Assembly: GCA_001464315.1 (NCBI GenBank) | Contig: LNFK01000072.1 | Coordinates: 19,067-83,066, forward strand | Length of the DNA: 64,000 nt | Direction of reading: 5' to 3' | Source of the DNA: Sphingomonadales bacterium Ga0077559 | Lineage (GTDB): Bacteria > Pseudomonadota > Alphaproteobacteria > Sphingomonadales > Sphingomonadaceae | Shown: positions 7,929-17,615 of the stretch, one piece after another | Position numbering within the stretch: the stretch's first letter is position 1 | Layout: every line of letters starts with the position of its first letter | Notes under the pieces: generated by a model | Database searches by the model: none | Told to the model about the DNA's origin: nothing | Seen by the model: the letters and a program-made list of their open reading frames with translations, nothing else | Made by a program: the position numbers and the translations under genes

Positions 7929-8963
7929 TCACTCATCGCCATAAACAGCGACCATCATTTCCCCTACACTTGTGGCCCGGCCTCGGTACATTCCGGGTGT
8001 GTTGAAGCTAAAAGTTGCCGTGCCATCGGGCGCTGCGACGATCACGCCGCCGGTGCCACCGAGTAGCTTGAGTTCTTTCATGACGTGATCGGCAGCGGTC
8101 TTGGTATCCTCGCCGAGCATCCGCATCCGTGCGCAGATTTCATGCGCCACGCCCAGGCGGATAAAAAACTCGCCAGCTCCCGTCGCCGAAACCGCACAGG
8201 CTCGGTTATCTGCGTAATTGCCTGCTCCGATGACTGGGCTGTCGCCAATCCGGCCCCAGCGTTTGCCTGTCAGGCCGCCGGTCGAGGTGCCCGCCGCGAC
8301 ATTGCCATCGCTATCGACCGCGACCGCGCCGACGGTGCCATATTTCATGTCGATGTCGTACCAGCCGAGCTTCTTGGCTTTGAGTTCCTCTAACTGCCGC
8401 CAGCGTTCCGGGGTCGCGAAATAATCCGGGCTGACCTGCTCGAGGCCTTGTTCACGGCTAAATTCGTCAGCGCCTTCGCGCGACAGCATGACATGCGGGC
8501 TTTTTTCCATCACAGCGCGGGCGAGCAGGATGGGGTTTTTGGTGTAGCGCGCGCCAGTCACCGAACCTGCGCCCATCGTCTTGCCGTCCATGATCGACGC
8601 GTCGAGTTCGTTGACGCCTTTATAGGTGAACACCGCGCCTTTGCCGGCGTTGAAATTTTCGTCATTTTCCATGACCATGATTGCGGCAGAAACAGCGTCC
8701 ATCGCGCTGCCGCCTTTGCCTAGCACTGCCGAGCCAGCCTCTAACGCCCGGGTGAGTCCGGCGCGCGCGGCGGCGTCCTTTTCGGGCGGCATCGTGTCGC
8801 GGACCATGCTGCCCGCGCCGCCGTGAATCACCAATGTCCATTTTTTCTCGGCGGCCACTGGTTTCTCCTTACTATGATGATCGTGCGCGCCGGGATGTGC
8901 TGCGAGCGGTGTGCCGAGCGATAGTATCAATAGCAACCAGATTGAACTTAAAAATTGCCTCAT
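7929..8963 (-). CDS. Secreted isoaspartyl peptidase / plant-type L-asparaginase
   Basis: This Ntn-hydrolase self-cleaves before a catalytic threonine, found here in [20 protein letters not shown] (Thr of GTVGAVA), and then hydrolyses isoaspartyl dipeptides and asparagine. GTSTGG and [11 protein letters not shown] are family motifs. The protein begins at the ATG at 8961-8963, giving a signal peptide [17 protein letters not shown]... ending AAHPG, then a His-rich stretch (HDHHSKE). A start at 9017 would place 18 charged residues before it, and GAGGGG-like purines precede 8963. The 344 aa length fits the family. Confidence 0.88.
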   Translation of the reverse strand: MRQFLSSIWLLLILSLGTPLAAHPGAHDHHSKEKPVAAEKKWTLVIHGGAGSMVRDTMPPEKDAAARAGLTRALEAGSAVLGKGGSAMDAVSAAIMVMENDENFNAGKGAVFTYKGVNELDASIMDGKTMGAGSVTGARYTKNPILLARAVMEKSPHVMLSREGADEFSREQGLEQVSPDYFATPERWRQLEELKAKKLGWYDIDMKYGTVGAVAVDSDGNVAAGTSTGGLTGKRWGRIGDSPVIGAGNYADNRACAVSATGAGEFFIRLGVAHEICARMRMLGEDTKTAADHVMKELKLLGGTGGVIVAAPDGTATFSFNTPGMYRGRATSVGEMMVAVYGDE

Positions 8964-9052
8964 ACCACGCCCCTCGCTGCCGGCCTTTTCAAACAATTCG
9001 AAGTCGCAGGCAAGCAATTGCCTTAGTCACGCGTGCCCTCTATATCATACCC

Positions 9053-10192
9053 ATGTCCTCCATACGCCCCTGGCGCGATATTGCGCGCCGTTCGTCCCGC
9101 CAGATCATGGTTGGTAAAGTTCCCATCGGTGGCGACGCGCCGATTGCGGTGCAGACCATGACTAACACGCTGACGTCTGATGCGGGTGCGACCATTGATC
9201 AGATCCGGCGGTGTGAGGATGCAGGCGTTGATATCATCCGCGTATCCTGCCCCGATGTCGAATCGACGGCCGCGCTCGGCCAGATCGTTCGCGCGGCCAA
9301 TGTGCCGATCGTTGCCGACATACACTTTCATTACAAACGTGCGCTTGAGGCAGCGGATGCAGGCGCGGCGTGCCTGCGGATCAACCCTGGCAATATCGGT
9401 TCGTCCGAACGAGTCAAAGAAGTCGTTAACGCCGCCAAGGCCAATGGCTGCGCGATCCGCATTGGCGTAAACGCAGGGTCGCTTGAACGCGATTTGCTCG
9501 AAAAATATGGTGAGCCTTGTCCTGAGGCACTGATCGAAAGCGCGCTTGACCATATCAAGCTGCTGCAGGACCATGATTTCCACGAATTTAAAGTTGCGGT
9601 GAAGGCGTCTGACGTATTCCTTGCCGTCGCGGCCTATATGGGCCTTGCCGATGCCGTCGACTGCCCTCTGCATTTGGGGATTACCGAGGCAGGCGGGCTT
9701 ATCGGCGGAACCGTTAAATCCTCTATTGGCATGGGTAACCTGCTCTGGGCCGGGATCGGTGACACTATTCGGGTGAGCCTGTCGGCCGAACCCGAAGAAG
9801 AAGTCCGGGTGGGCTATGAAATCCTGAAAGCATTGGGCCTGCGCACACGCGGTGTCCGCGTCGTATCATGCCCGTCCTGTGCGCGGCAGGGCTTCGATGT
9901 CATTCGTACCGTGCAGAAACTCGAAGACGCCCTCAGTCATATCAAAACGCCGCTCTCGCTCTCGGTGCTTGGTTGCGTCGTCAACGGGCCCGGCGAAGCG
10001 CGCGAGACCGATATCGGCATCACCGGCGGCGGCAACGGCAAGCATATGGTCTATCTGTCTGGCGTCACCGACCATCATGTCGAGGACGCAGAAATGGTCG
10101 CGCATATCGTCAGGCTGGTCGAAGCCAAGGCAGCGGCCATCGATGCGGGCGAGAGCGTGAGTGCTGACGACATGCACGGGGTTGCGGCTTGA
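9053..10192 (+). CDS. ispG: 4-hydroxy-3-methylbut-2-enyl-diphosphate synthase
   Basis: IspG reduces methylerythritol cyclodiphosphate to HMBPP in the MEP isoprenoid pathway, using a [4Fe-4S] cluster. The N-terminal TIM barrel starts [20 protein letters not shown], and the cluster cysteines occur in [11 protein letters not shown] and [11 protein letters not shown] near the C-terminus. I use the ATG at 9053 (379 aa). The frame is open back to 8834, but that extension crosses the divergent promoter and the peptidase gene. The stop overlaps the TTG start of the following GNAT gene. Confidence 0.95.
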   Translation: MSSIRPWRDIARRSSRQIMVGKVPIGGDAPIAVQTMTNTLTSDAGATIDQIRRCEDAGVDIIRVSCPDVESTAALGQIVRAANVPIVADIHFHYKRALEAADAGAACLRINPGNIGSSERVKEVVNAAKANGCAIRIGVNAGSLERDLLEKYGEPCPEALIESALDHIKLLQDHDFHEFKVAVKASDVFLAVAAYMGLADAVDCPLHLGITEAGGLIGGTVKSSIGMGNLLWAGIGDTIRVSLSAEPEEEVRVGYEILKALGLRTRGVRVVSCPSCARQGFDVIRTVQKLEDALSHIKTPLSLSVLGCVVNGPGEARETDIGITGGGNGKHMVYLSGVTDHHVEDAEMVAHIVRLVEAKAAAIDAGESVSADDMHGVAA

Positions 10193-10674
10193 GCGTTACA
10201 ACCCGGTTTGCGGAACCATCCGACCTTCCTGTAATCGCACAGTTCATTCGCAACCTCGCTGAATATGAACGGCTTGTGCACGAAGTACGGTTTGACGAAG
10301 CGGTGTTGGGTGACCGATTGTTCGGCGCCCGATCTTATGCCGAGGTGTTGATCGGCGAGATTGATGGCATGCCGCAAGGCTTTGCTTTGTTCTTCCACAA
10401 TTTTTCGACTTTCGAAGGCAAGCCTGGAGTTTATCTTGAGGACCTGTTCGTCCGTCCTGAGGCGCGCGGCTCAGGATTGGGTAAGGCATTGCTTTCTGCC
10501 TTGGCGAAAATCGCGGTCGAGCGTGATTGTGCTCGGCTCGAATGGTCGGTGCTCGACTGGAACGATCCGGCGATCCAGTTTTATAAAAAGCTCGGAGCCA
10601 AGCCGATGGATGAATGGACGGTTTTCCGAGTTGATGGCGCAGCTCTCGCCGATCTGGCGGGTCAAGGCGCGTAA
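10189..10674 (+). CDS. GNAT-family N-acetyltransferase (diamine/spermidine acetyltransferase-like)
   Basis: The GNAT fold is clear: a substrate-side N-terminus with [11 protein letters not shown], strand [12 protein letters not shown], then the acetyl-CoA binding motif [14 protein letters not shown] (about residues 88-101) and [14 protein letters not shown] near the C-terminus. The overall pattern, including YLEDLFV, resembles the SSAT-like branch that acetylates polyamines or thialysine. The TTG start at 10189 overlaps the ispG stop, so the two are coupled. The real substrate is not defined by sequence. Confidence 0.85.
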   Translation: MSVTTRFAEPSDLPVIAQFIRNLAEYERLVHEVRFDEAVLGDRLFGARSYAEVLIGEIDGMPQGFALFFHNFSTFEGKPGVYLEDLFVRPEARGSGLGKALLSALAKIAVERDCARLEWSVLDWNDPAIQFYKKLGAKPMDEWTVFRVDGAALADLAGQGA

Positions 10675-11180
10675 TGTTGCTGGCTTTTTTACTTCTTCAA
10701 ACGTTGGTCCAAACTACGCAGCCTGATCCGGCTCCGTCGCCGCAGCCAACAGTTCAAACCCAACTTCCCGAAAAGCTGGCCTATTCGGCCGATCGCGACG
10801 CAAAAGCTGATGTCGATACAGCACTTGCCAGCGCGCGGGTAAGCGGGAAAACGGTAATCGTCATCGTGGGCGCGAACTGGTGCCACGACAGTGTCGGCTT
10901 GGCGGGTTGGCTGGGTACGCCTCGGTTCATTGATATGGTACGCGACCGGTTTGACATCATTTATGTCGATGTCGGCGTCCCGCAAACCGGGCGCGGCCGC
11001 AATTTGGATATCGCCAAACGCTTTGGTATCAAAAAGGTAAAAGGAACACCGCTCGTGCTGGTGCTGTCGCCAGACGGCAAGTTGTTGAACAGCAGAAAAG
11101 ATGCCGCAAGCTGGCGCAACGCGGCGAGCCGGAGCGAGGATGAGATATACCGCTATTTTTCGGCGTTTACCCCTGCTTAA
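10674..11180 (+). CDS. Secreted thioredoxin-fold protein with CxxS active site
   Basis: The N-terminus ([13 protein letters not shown]) looks like a short signal sequence, followed by a proline-rich linker. The thioredoxin fold contains GANWCHDSVGLAG at about residues 62-74, where the usual CxxC is CHDS, so only the first cysteine remains. The cis-Pro loop is KGTPLVLVL. A single-thiol site favours isomerase, glutathionylation-type or binding roles over disulfide oxidation. The ATG at 10674 overlaps the GNAT stop (TAATG). Length is 168 aa. Confidence 0.75.
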   Translation: MLLAFLLLQTLVQTTQPDPAPSPQPTVQTQLPEKLAYSADRDAKADVDTALASARVSGKTVIVIVGANWCHDSVGLAGWLGTPRFIDMVRDRFDIIYVDVGVPQTGRGRNLDIAKRFGIKKVKGTPLVLVLSPDGKLLNSRKDAASWRNAASRSEDEIYRYFSAFTPA

Positions 11181-11203
11181 ACCCGCGTTGCTACAAGGCG
11201 CAC

Positions 11204-11722
11204 ATGCGGTGGACGGGCATCTTCATCCTCTTGGGACTGGCATGCGCTGCTGGATGGTTTTTACCAGACGTTGACCCTGTACTACCTAGCGAGGTCGGTC
11301 GTGCGCCAGTTAACGTTCCAACTCCGCAGCCCGCCAAAGATGTGAGTTCGGATACAGGAAACGAAACAGTCTTAGCGCGCCAAGGGAATGGGCATTTTTA
11401 TGCCGATGTCGATGTGAACGACACCGAAATCCGCTTCGTTGTCGATACCGGCGCGACCGGAATAGCTTTGACTGGCACGGATGCGGAGACACTGGGTTTA
11501 GCATGGCAAGCTGGCGACTTACGCGTCGTCGGGCGCGGCGTGGGCGGTGACGTTTATGGGAAATCTGTAAAGCTTCGCTCGGTCCAGTTGGGCGATATTG
11601 AGGCGCAAAATGTCGATGCGGTGATCATCCCGCACGGACTTGATGTCTCTTTGCTCGGACAGAGTTTCCTGTCAAAGGCAGGGTCGCTCAGAATTGAAAA
11701 TGACGAGATGGTCATCGGCTAA
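11204..11722 (+). CDS. Membrane-anchored retropepsin-like aspartic protease
   Basis: The N-terminus carries a hydrophobic anchor or signal (about residues 3-20), then a proline-rich linker and a single retroviral-type protease domain. The catalytic motif FVVDTGATGIALT lies at about 78-90, and the hydrophobic-Gly partner (SLLGQSFL) appears near 148-155, as in TIGR02281/clan AA proteins. Such bacterial enzymes have one active-site Asp and should act as dimers. Target unknown. It is co-directional with the thioredoxin-like gene, 23 bp downstream. Confidence 0.85.
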   Translation: MRWTGIFILLGLACAAGWFLPDVDPVLPSEVGRAPVNVPTPQPAKDVSSDTGNETVLARQGNGHFYADVDVNDTEIRFVVDTGATGIALTGTDAETLGLAWQAGDLRVVGRGVGGDVYGKSVKLRSVQLGDIEAQNVDAVIIPHGLDVSLLGQSFLSKAGSLRIENDEMVIG

Positions 11723-11781
11723 CTAACCGGACATTTCGCCGGTGGGTTGAGTTGCTGTGACAAGTCGGCCATTGCCGCCCT

Positions 11782-12684
11782 ATGGCCGAACTCCACCCTC
11801 GCCCCTTCATTCCATTCCTCATCGCGTGTGCGGGGATCGGCACATTTTCGCTGATGGATGCGGCGATGAAGGACCTGTCGATTGCGATGGGGGCGTATAA
11901 TGCGGTGATTTGGCGCAACATGCTGGGTTCGTTGCTGATGGGCGTGCTGTTTGTCGTGAGTCGCCAGCCTTGGCCGGAAGCCGGCGTGTTGAAACTACAT
12001 TTGTGGCGAAGCGTGGTGGTTTCGGTGATGGCGGTCAGCTTTTTCTGGTCCCTCACGGTGTTGCCTTTGGCTGAGGCTATTGGCCTCAGTTTCATCGCGC
12101 CAGTGATTGCGCTCTATTTGGCCGCCGTGATGCTTGGAGAGGTCATTGGCAAGGCGGCGATAGTGGCGTCGGTTTCGGGGTTGTTGGGGGTAGCAATCAT
12201 CATCGCCGGTCGGGTGAGCGGGGGCTATACGACGGATCATTTATGGGGTGCGGCGGCGGTTCTATTTTCAGCCGTCGTGTTCGCCTACAACCTCATCCTC
12301 GCGCGGCGGCAGGCACAGGTCGCAAAGCCCATCGAGATCGCGTTTTTCCAGAATCTGTTCGTCGCGGTCACGTTAAGCTTTGCCGCGCCTTGGTTATTGG
12401 TTGCGATGCCGGTCGACAAAGCTCCGATGCTGGCGGGGGCGGCGGCGCTCGCCATAATGTCGTTGCTTTTGTTGAGCTGGGCGTACGCACGTGCCGAGGC
12501 GCAGATACTGATCCCCGTTGAATATACCGCCTTTGTCTGGGCGGCGGCGTTCGGCTGGCTGTTCTTTAGCGAACCGGTGACTTTGCCGGTATTGCTGGGG
12601 ACTTTATTGATCGTAACCGGCAGCCTGATCGCGGCACGCGCCAAACCAGCGCCTGCCGCGATTACGCCCGCCGAGACGGTTTAA
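11782..12684 (+). CDS. DMT-superfamily (EamA) transporter
   Basis: The 300-aa protein shows about ten hydrophobic helices and two EamA repeats (about residues 7-140 and 150-285). Characteristic features are the MDAAMK region in helix 1, WRNMLGS, and the repeat-ending segment LFFSEPVTLPVLLGTLLI. These proteins mostly export small metabolites or amino acids; the substrate cannot be told from sequence. Its stop overlaps the opposing serine hydrolase stop by 4 bp. Confidence 0.85.
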   Translation: MAELHPRPFIPFLIACAGIGTFSLMDAAMKDLSIAMGAYNAVIWRNMLGSLLMGVLFVVSRQPWPEAGVLKLHLWRSVVVSVMAVSFFWSLTVLPLAEAIGLSFIAPVIALYLAAVMLGEVIGKAAIVASVSGLLGVAIIIAGRVSGGYTTDHLWGAAAVLFSAVVFAYNLILARRQAQVAKPIEIAFFQNLFVAVTLSFAAPWLLVAMPVDKAPMLAGAAALAIMSLLLLSWAYARAEAQILIPVEYTAFVWAAAFGWLFFSEPVTLPVLLGTLLIVTGSLIAARAKPAPAAITPAETV

Positions 12685-13871
12685 GACGCGAGTGCCGAAT
12701 AAATCATCGTCTTTATCTCGCGGCGCACCGGATAGGTGCTCGACGGCATCAATTGGGTCATGAATATCATGATGATGTCCTCGACCGGGTCGACGAAGAA
12801 CGCGGTCGAATACATGCCTCCCCAGTAGAAATCTCCGGTCGAGCAGGGGGTCAAAGTCGCCGCGCTATCGATCGTAGTGGCAAAACCGAGGCCAAAGCCA
12901 ATGCCCGCCATTTCCGCCTCGCTGAACAGCGATTTCGACATTTGCGTCAGGTCCTGTCCGCCGGGGATATGGTTGGCGGTCATCAGTTCCAATGTCTTGG
13001 GGCTGATGATTTGGACGCCGTCCAGCGCGCCGCCGTTCAGCAGCATTCGGCAAAAGCGGTGATAATCGGCCACGGTCGAGGCTAGCCCGCCGCCGCCCGA
13101 ATTGAACGACCAACCTTTGGTCCAGATGCTTTCGGCCCCGGATTTGTCGAACAACTTCAGCTTGGTTTCGGCATCGAACGCATAGCATTCTGGGATGCGC
13201 GAAGCTTTACCCGCTGGCACGCTGAAGAAGGTATCTTCCATAGCCAAAGGCGCGAAGATATGTTCTTGGAAATAATCGGGAAGCGATTGTCCGCTGATGC
13301 GTTCGATGATGATGCCGAGCACATCGGTTGAAACAGAATAGTTCCACTGGGTGCCCGGGTCGAACTCCAACGGAATTTGCGCGAGCGTGTCGATGAAGCT
13401 TTGCGAGCTGCTCTTGCTCCAGCTTTCGACATCGCTCTTGCGGTAGGCCGCGTCGATATTGCTGCGTTCCTGAAAGCTGTAGGTCAGCCCGCTGGTGTGG
13501 CGTAGCAAGTCGACGATCCGCATCGGCGATGTGGGAGGCCGAGAAACAAACGGCACATTGCCGCCGCCAGCCACGAACACGCCCAATTTGGCCCATTCGG
13601 GGATGTATTTGGCGACCGGGTCGGTCAGCGCGACTTTGCCCTGCTCAACCAGTTGCATGAATGCGACCGAAGTGATCGGCTTGGTCATCGACGCAATGCG
13701 AAAGATTGCGTCGTCTGCAACGCCGGAGCTCCACTGCAGCGCGATGTCGTCGCCGCGCCCTATCAGCAGCGATGCAAAGGGTAGCTTCCCGGTGTCGAGA
13801 TAATTCGCATGAATGAAATCCGTAATCCGTGTGAGCCGGTCGGGGAGGAAACCTAGGTCTTCGGCACTCAT
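12681..13871 (-). CDS. Serine hydrolase, beta-lactamase class C / EstB-like
   Basis: This is a penicillin-binding-protein fold hydrolase. The SxxK motif SMTKP lies at about residues 64-68, the tyrosine motif is in [12 protein letters not shown], and the third motif is the WGG type (WGGMYSTAF) seen in EstB-like esterases rather than KTG. No signal peptide is seen, so the enzyme is cytoplasmic and probably an esterase or lactonase, not a beta-lactamase. The ATG at 13871 overlaps the upstream SDR stop (ATGA), so it is the last gene of the catabolic unit. Length is 396 aa. Confidence 0.88.
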   Translation of the reverse strand: MSAEDLGFLPDRLTRITDFIHANYLDTGKLPFASLLIGRGDDIALQWSSGVADDAIFRIASMTKPITSVAFMQLVEQGKVALTDPVAKYIPEWAKLGVFVAGGGNVPFVSRPPTSPMRIVDLLRHTSGLTYSFQERSNIDAAYRKSDVESWSKSSSQSFIDTLAQIPLEFDPGTQWNYSVSTDVLGIIIERISGQSLPDYFQEHIFAPLAMEDTFFSVPAGKASRIPECYAFDAETKLKLFDKSGAESIWTKGWSFNSGGGGLASTVADYHRFCRMLLNGGALDGVQIISPKTLELMTANHIPGGQDLTQMSKSLFSEAEMAGIGFGLGFATTIDSAATLTPCSTGDFYWGGMYSTAFFVDPVEDIIMIFMTQLMPSSTYPVRREIKTMIYSALAS

Positions 13872-14665
13872 ACGGCTGTTTGTCCTGTCAATTGGCGGGT
13901 TACTGGGTGCGAGCTTGATAGCCCTCCGTCTACCGCGATGGCCTGTCCGTTGACATAGCTGGCCTGATCGCTCGCAAGGAACAAGGCGACATTGGCTAGT
14001 TCTTCGGGCTGCGCGCCGCGACGAAGTGGGTTGAGGCGGCCGATTTTCTCGGTGACGCCTTTTTCCCTCGCATAATCGAACGTGGGCTTGGTCATTCCGG
14101 TTTCGGTGAGGCCGGGGCAGATCGCGTTGCAGCGGACGTTCGTGCCTGACAGTTGCTGGGCTGTGACCTTGGCAAGGTTGATGACGCCCGCTTTCGACGC
14201 CGAATAAGGCGGGCCGCCTGCACCCGAGCGGATACCGGCAACGCTTGCGGTGAGGATGATTGAGCCGCCATTGCCTGCATCGGCCATCAATTTGCCCGCG
14301 TGTTTGACCATCAGCCACGGGCCGATGAGATTGACTCTGAGGACCTGAGTGAAATTTTCGACCGTATTGTCGAAAATGCCTTCCATCCCGCCCGAGATAC
14401 CTGCGTTGGCAAAGGCGATGTTGAGTTGGCCATGGAGTTCGAGTGTCTTGGCAACCAGTGCTGCAACATCGGCCTCATCGCCTGCATCCATTTGTACAGC
14501 AGTCGCAGCATCGCCGATCATGGCTGCAGTATCATGAACCGACGCAGCCATGTCGCCCAAGACGACCATTGCCCCTTCGGCTGCAAAGCGGATGGCTGAC
14601 GCACGGCCAATGCCCGAGCCCGCGCCGGTAATTATTGCTACCTTGCCCTGCAACGCTCCGGTCAT
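13868..14665 (-). CDS. SDR-family NAD(P)-dependent oxidoreductase
   Basis: This is a classical short-chain dehydrogenase of 265 aa with the cofactor loop [10 protein letters not shown] (about residues 12-21), the NAG motif (FANAGISGG) and the catalytic YSASK (about 156-160). An Asp follows the second strand (LGDMA), which favours NAD+. The start at 14665 overlaps the stop of the preceding SDR. In this operon it would oxidise a hydroxyacyl-CoA or alcohol intermediate. The frame stays open far upstream, but those residues are not SDR-like. Confidence 0.9.
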   Translation of the reverse strand: MTGALQGKVAIITGAGSGIGRASAIRFAAEGAMVVLGDMAASVHDTAAMIGDAATAVQMDAGDEADVAALVAKTLELHGQLNIAFANAGISGGMEGIFDNTVENFTQVLRVNLIGPWLMVKHAGKLMADAGNGGSIILTASVAGIRSGAGGPPYSASKAGVINLAKVTAQQLSGTNVRCNAICPGLTETGMTKPTFDYAREKGVTEKIGRLNPLRRGAQPEELANVALFLASDQASYVNGQAIAVDGGLSSSHPVTRQLTGQTAV

Positions 14666-15423
14666 ACCACTACACCTCCGTCCACCACGATTGTCTGGCC
14701 AGTCATAAAGCTCGATGCGTCCGATGCGAGAAAAACCGCAGCGCCTGCAATTTCGCGCGGCTCGCCGATACGGCCAAGCGCTGCGCCCGAAGTCGAGGCT
14801 TTCAAATTCTCGGGATTTTCCCATAAGGCTTTGGCGAAATCGGTTTTAACCAGTCCAGGTGCAATCGAATTAATCCGCACATTATCCGGCCCATATTCAC
14901 GCGCCAGATTCTTGGTCATCTGGATATCGGCGGCCTTGGTAATCGCATAAGCGCCGAGGATCGGTGACCCGCGCAGGCCGCCAATCGACGAAACGATCAC
15001 GATCGAACCCGACTTGCGCGCAATCATCTCGGGCGCGACCATCTGGATCAGCCAGTGCTGCGATACGATGTTATGGTCCAATGTCTTGCGCAGCTGTTCA
15101 TCGGTGATCGTCGCCATCGGGCCATAATGCGGGTTCGATGCGGCGTTACAGACGAGAACATCGACCTTGCCGAAAGCTTTACGCGTTTCGTCGACGAGAT
15201 TCTGCAGGCTTTCTTTTGACGAAAGGCTGGACGCAACCGCAATCGCAGCACGGGGATGCTTGGCGTTAATGCCAGCGGCTACTTCTTCGCACGGCCCGAT
15301 ATTTCGGCTTGAAATCGCAACCTTGGCGCCGTGGGCGGCCATCTCTTCGGCAATCGCTTGCCCGATCCCGCGGGACGAACCGGTGATGATTGCGACCTTG
15401 CCGGTCAGATCGAATAAGGACAT
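14662..15423 (-). CDS. SDR-family oxidoreductase (FabG/3-oxoacyl reductase-like)
   Basis: This is a classical SDR of 253 aa: [10 protein letters not shown] cofactor loop near the N-terminus, [11 protein letters not shown] in place of the NAG motif, catalytic Ser in VSSIGG, and YAITKAA as the Tyr/Lys site. [15 protein letters not shown] ends the fold. The ATG at 15423 follows GGAGAGAG directly; an in-frame TTG four codons earlier would lie in that Shine-Dalgarno. It is coupled by a 4-bp overlap to the next SDR and follows the phosphotransferase by 27 bp. Confidence 0.9.
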   Translation of the reverse strand: MSLFDLTGKVAIITGSSRGIGQAIAEEMAAHGAKVAISSRNIGPCEEVAAGINAKHPRAAIAVASSLSSKESLQNLVDETRKAFGKVDVLVCNAASNPHYGPMATITDEQLRKTLDHNIVSQHWLIQMVAPEMIARKSGSIVIVSSIGGLRGSPILGAYAITKAADIQMTKNLAREYGPDNVRINSIAPGLVKTDFAKALWENPENLKASTSGAALGRIGEPREIAGAAVFLASDASSFMTGQTIVVDGGVVV

Positions 15424-15450
15424 TGCTCTCTCCAAATTATGTTTTGTACG

Positions 15451-16530
15451 TCAGGCACCCGCCTTTTTAGCGAAACTCCATGCCGATTCAGCCAGCGGGA
15501 AAACGCGCTCAGCCATCGCCTGCGCGTGCGATGAGCTCGCCGTGCCGTCGATCACCCGCTTTTTTATGCCCTGGATGATCCCGGCCAACCGGAAGAAATT
15601 ATACGCGAAATACCAGTTCATGTCGGGGACGCCGTCGCGACATGTTGCGGCACAATAACGCTCTACCATTTCATCGAGCTCGGGGATGCCGAGCGCGGCG
15701 CGGTCGACGTCTTTTACACCGGAACGACCGCCATTTTCGGTGACCCAAGCCATCGCGACATAGGTAAAATCGGCAAGCGGATCACCGAGAGTCGAGAGTT
15801 CCCAATCGAGTACCGCAACGACAGTCGGATTTTTGGCATCGAAAATCATGTTATCGATCCGGTAATCGCCGTGGACGACGCTGGTTCGGGTCTGCTCGGG
15901 CAGCGTCTTTGGCAGCCATTCGATCAGCCGCTCCATTTCGGGCATCACTTCGGTTTCGGAGGCGCGATATTGCTTGGTCCAGCGGTCAACCTGACGCCCG
16001 AAATAATTGCCCGGCTTCCCGAAATCGGAGAGCCCAGCCGCCTCGACATCGATGTTATGAAGCGCCGCCAGAGTATCGATCATCGCTTCATAGGTCGCGC
16101 GGCGTTCGACCGGGTTCGACCCAGGCATTGCGCCATCCCAGATTGTCCGACCCTCGACCATATCCATGATATAGAACCAGCTGCCGATGATGCTGTCGTC
16201 GGTGCACAGTCCGTAAGGCTTCGCGACTGGAAAGCCGGTGGGATGAAGCCCGGCGATCACTTTATATTCGCGGTCAACTGCATGCGCGCTCGGGAGTAAC
16301 ACGCCCAATGGTTTGCGGCGCAAGACATAAGACCCGCTTTTGGCATTCAACCGATAGGTCGGGTTCGACTGGCCACCGGCAAACTTCAGTGCCTGGACGG
16401 GGCCTTCGAAGCCGGCAACATTGGCGGTCATCCATTCGGCAAGTTTGGCCTCGTCCAATATGTCGGCACCCGTCGGCGCAACCGTTCCGGTGAACGCGGT
16501 CTGCGCGTCAATCGGCGTAGGCTCGGTCAT
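15451..16530 (-). CDS. ACAD10/11-type phosphotransferase (APH fold; LvaA-like)
   Basis: This aminoglycoside-phosphotransferase-fold kinase has the ATP-binding YVLRRKPLG, the family-specific LLPSAHAVDREY, catalytic HGDYRIDN (about residues 224-231) and the metal site LDWELSTLGDPLAD. These match the N-terminal kinase half of ACAD10/11, which phosphorylates 4-hydroxyacyl-CoA so that an acyl-CoA dehydrogenase-fold partner can remove the phosphate. LvaA of the levulinate pathway is of the same kind. It lies with an ACAD10/11-like dehydrogenase in one operon. Its start overlaps the MDR stop by 4 bp. Substrate is inferred. Confidence 0.85.
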   Translation of the reverse strand: MTEPTPIDAQTAFTGTVAPTGADILDEAKLAEWMTANVAGFEGPVQALKFAGGQSNPTYRLNAKSGSYVLRRKPLGVLLPSAHAVDREYKVIAGLHPTGFPVAKPYGLCTDDSIIGSWFYIMDMVEGRTIWDGAMPGSNPVERRATYEAMIDTLAALHNIDVEAAGLSDFGKPGNYFGRQVDRWTKQYRASETEVMPEMERLIEWLPKTLPEQTRTSVVHGDYRIDNMIFDAKNPTVVAVLDWELSTLGDPLADFTYVAMAWVTENGGRSGVKDVDRAALGIPELDEMVERYCAATCRDGVPDMNWYFAYNFFRLAGIIQGIKKRVIDGTASSSHAQAMAERVFPLAESAWSFAKKAGA

Positions 16531-17615
16531 TGGTCAAACACGATGACCGAACGGGCTGCGTCGCCGCGCTTCATCTGGTCAAAGCCTTCGTTGATTCGCT
16601 CCAGAGGAATCGTTTCGGATACGATGCTGTCGAGATCGAGCAACCCGCGCATGTAGAAATCGACGAGGCGCGGGATATCGACGGGGAAGCGGTTGCCGCC
16701 CATGATCGCACCCTGCAGTTTCTTGCCCGAGAGCAGGTCCATTGCCGACAGTCCAACCGAATGCTGGAGTGGCATCATGCCGAGGATCGTCGCTGTCCCG
16801 CCGCGCTTGAGCGACCTGACCGCTAGTTCGCCCGAGGATGGACGCCCGACAGCCTCGATTGCATGGTCGACGCCGCCCTTGGTGAGTTCCTGAATCTGCT
16901 TTGCCGCATCGTCCGCCATCGCGTCAATGACATCGGTCGCACCCAGCTTCATCGCAAGCGCGCGTTTCTCGGGGATCGGATCAGCGGCAATGATGCGGCC
17001 AGCACCTGCGATCTTTGCGGCGTTAATCGTCGCGAGACCAACCCCGCCGCAACCGATGACAGCAACGGTCTCACCAGGTGTTACCTTGCACGCGTTGAAT
17101 ATCGTGCCAGCACCGGTGGTGACCGCGCAACCGATGACCGACGCCTTGTCGAGCGGCATTTCGGGGTTGATCGCCACGCACGCATGTTCGTGGACGAGCA
17201 TCATTTCGGCATAAGCCGACAGGTTGAGCATCTGGTTGACGATGCTGCCATCGGGCCGAGTCAGGCGCGGTGCTTCGCCCGGTTTGCGGCGGGTTTCCCC
17301 GCCGAGGCACAAGGACATGCGGCCCGTGACGCAATATTCGCAGTGACCGCAGAATGCCGACAGGCAGGTGACGACCGCGTCGCCGATCTTGACGGTGCGC
17401 ACTTCGCTGCCGACGGCCTCGACGATACCAGCCGCCTCGTGCCCCGGAATGGCGGGCAGCGGGTGCGGGTATGTGCCCTCGATAAAGTGCAGGTCGCTAT
17501 GGCAGAGCCCGCAGGCCGCGGTGCGGATCAGTACCTCATGCGGCCCGGGGTTTGATATGTTGACCTGTTCGATTTGAAGCGGTTTACCCGCCTCGATCAA
17601 GACTGCTGCTTTCAC
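16527..17615 (-). CDS. Zinc-dependent MDR alcohol dehydrogenase
   Basis: This is a medium-chain dehydrogenase of 362 aa. Catalytic zinc ligands lie in CGLCHSDLH and GHEAAG, and a structural-zinc cysteine set occurs in [16 protein letters not shown]. The Rossmann loop is GCGGVG (about 190-195), with an acidic residue at the end of the next strand (AADP), suggesting NAD+. The pattern resembles class III/crotonyl-type alcohol dehydrogenases linked to lipid or terpenoid breakdown. It overlaps the dehydrogenase upstream and the kinase downstream by 4 bp each, so all three are translated together. Confidence 0.88.
   Translation of the reverse strand: MKAAVLIEAGKPLQIEQVNISNPGPHEVLIRTAACGLCHSDLHFIEGTYPHPLPAIPGHEAAGIVEAVGSEVRTVKIGDAVVTCLSAFCGHCEYCVTGRMSLCLGGETRRKPGEAPRLTRPDGSIVNQMLNLSAYAEMMLVHEHACVAINPEMPLDKASVIGCAVTTGAGTIFNACKVTPGETVAVIGCGGVGLATINAAKIAGAGRIIAADPIPEKRALAMKLGATDVIDAMADDAAKQIQELTKGGVDHAIEAVGRPSSGELAVRSLKRGGTATILGMMPLQHSVGLSAMDLLSGKKLQGAIMGGNRFPVDIPRLVDFYMRGLLDLDSIVSETIPLERINEGFDQMKRGDAARSVIVFDQ

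Noticed and set aside
8834..9052. Extended N-terminus of ispG (73 extra residues)
   Set aside because: The extension runs antisense through the isoaspartyl peptidase signal sequence and the divergent promoter, and IspG proteins start at the ATG at 9053.
13872..14318. Extended N-terminus of the serine hydrolase
   Set aside because: The extra residues are antisense-like frame overlap with the SDR gene; the ATG at 13871 gives the normal hydrolase start and operon overlap.
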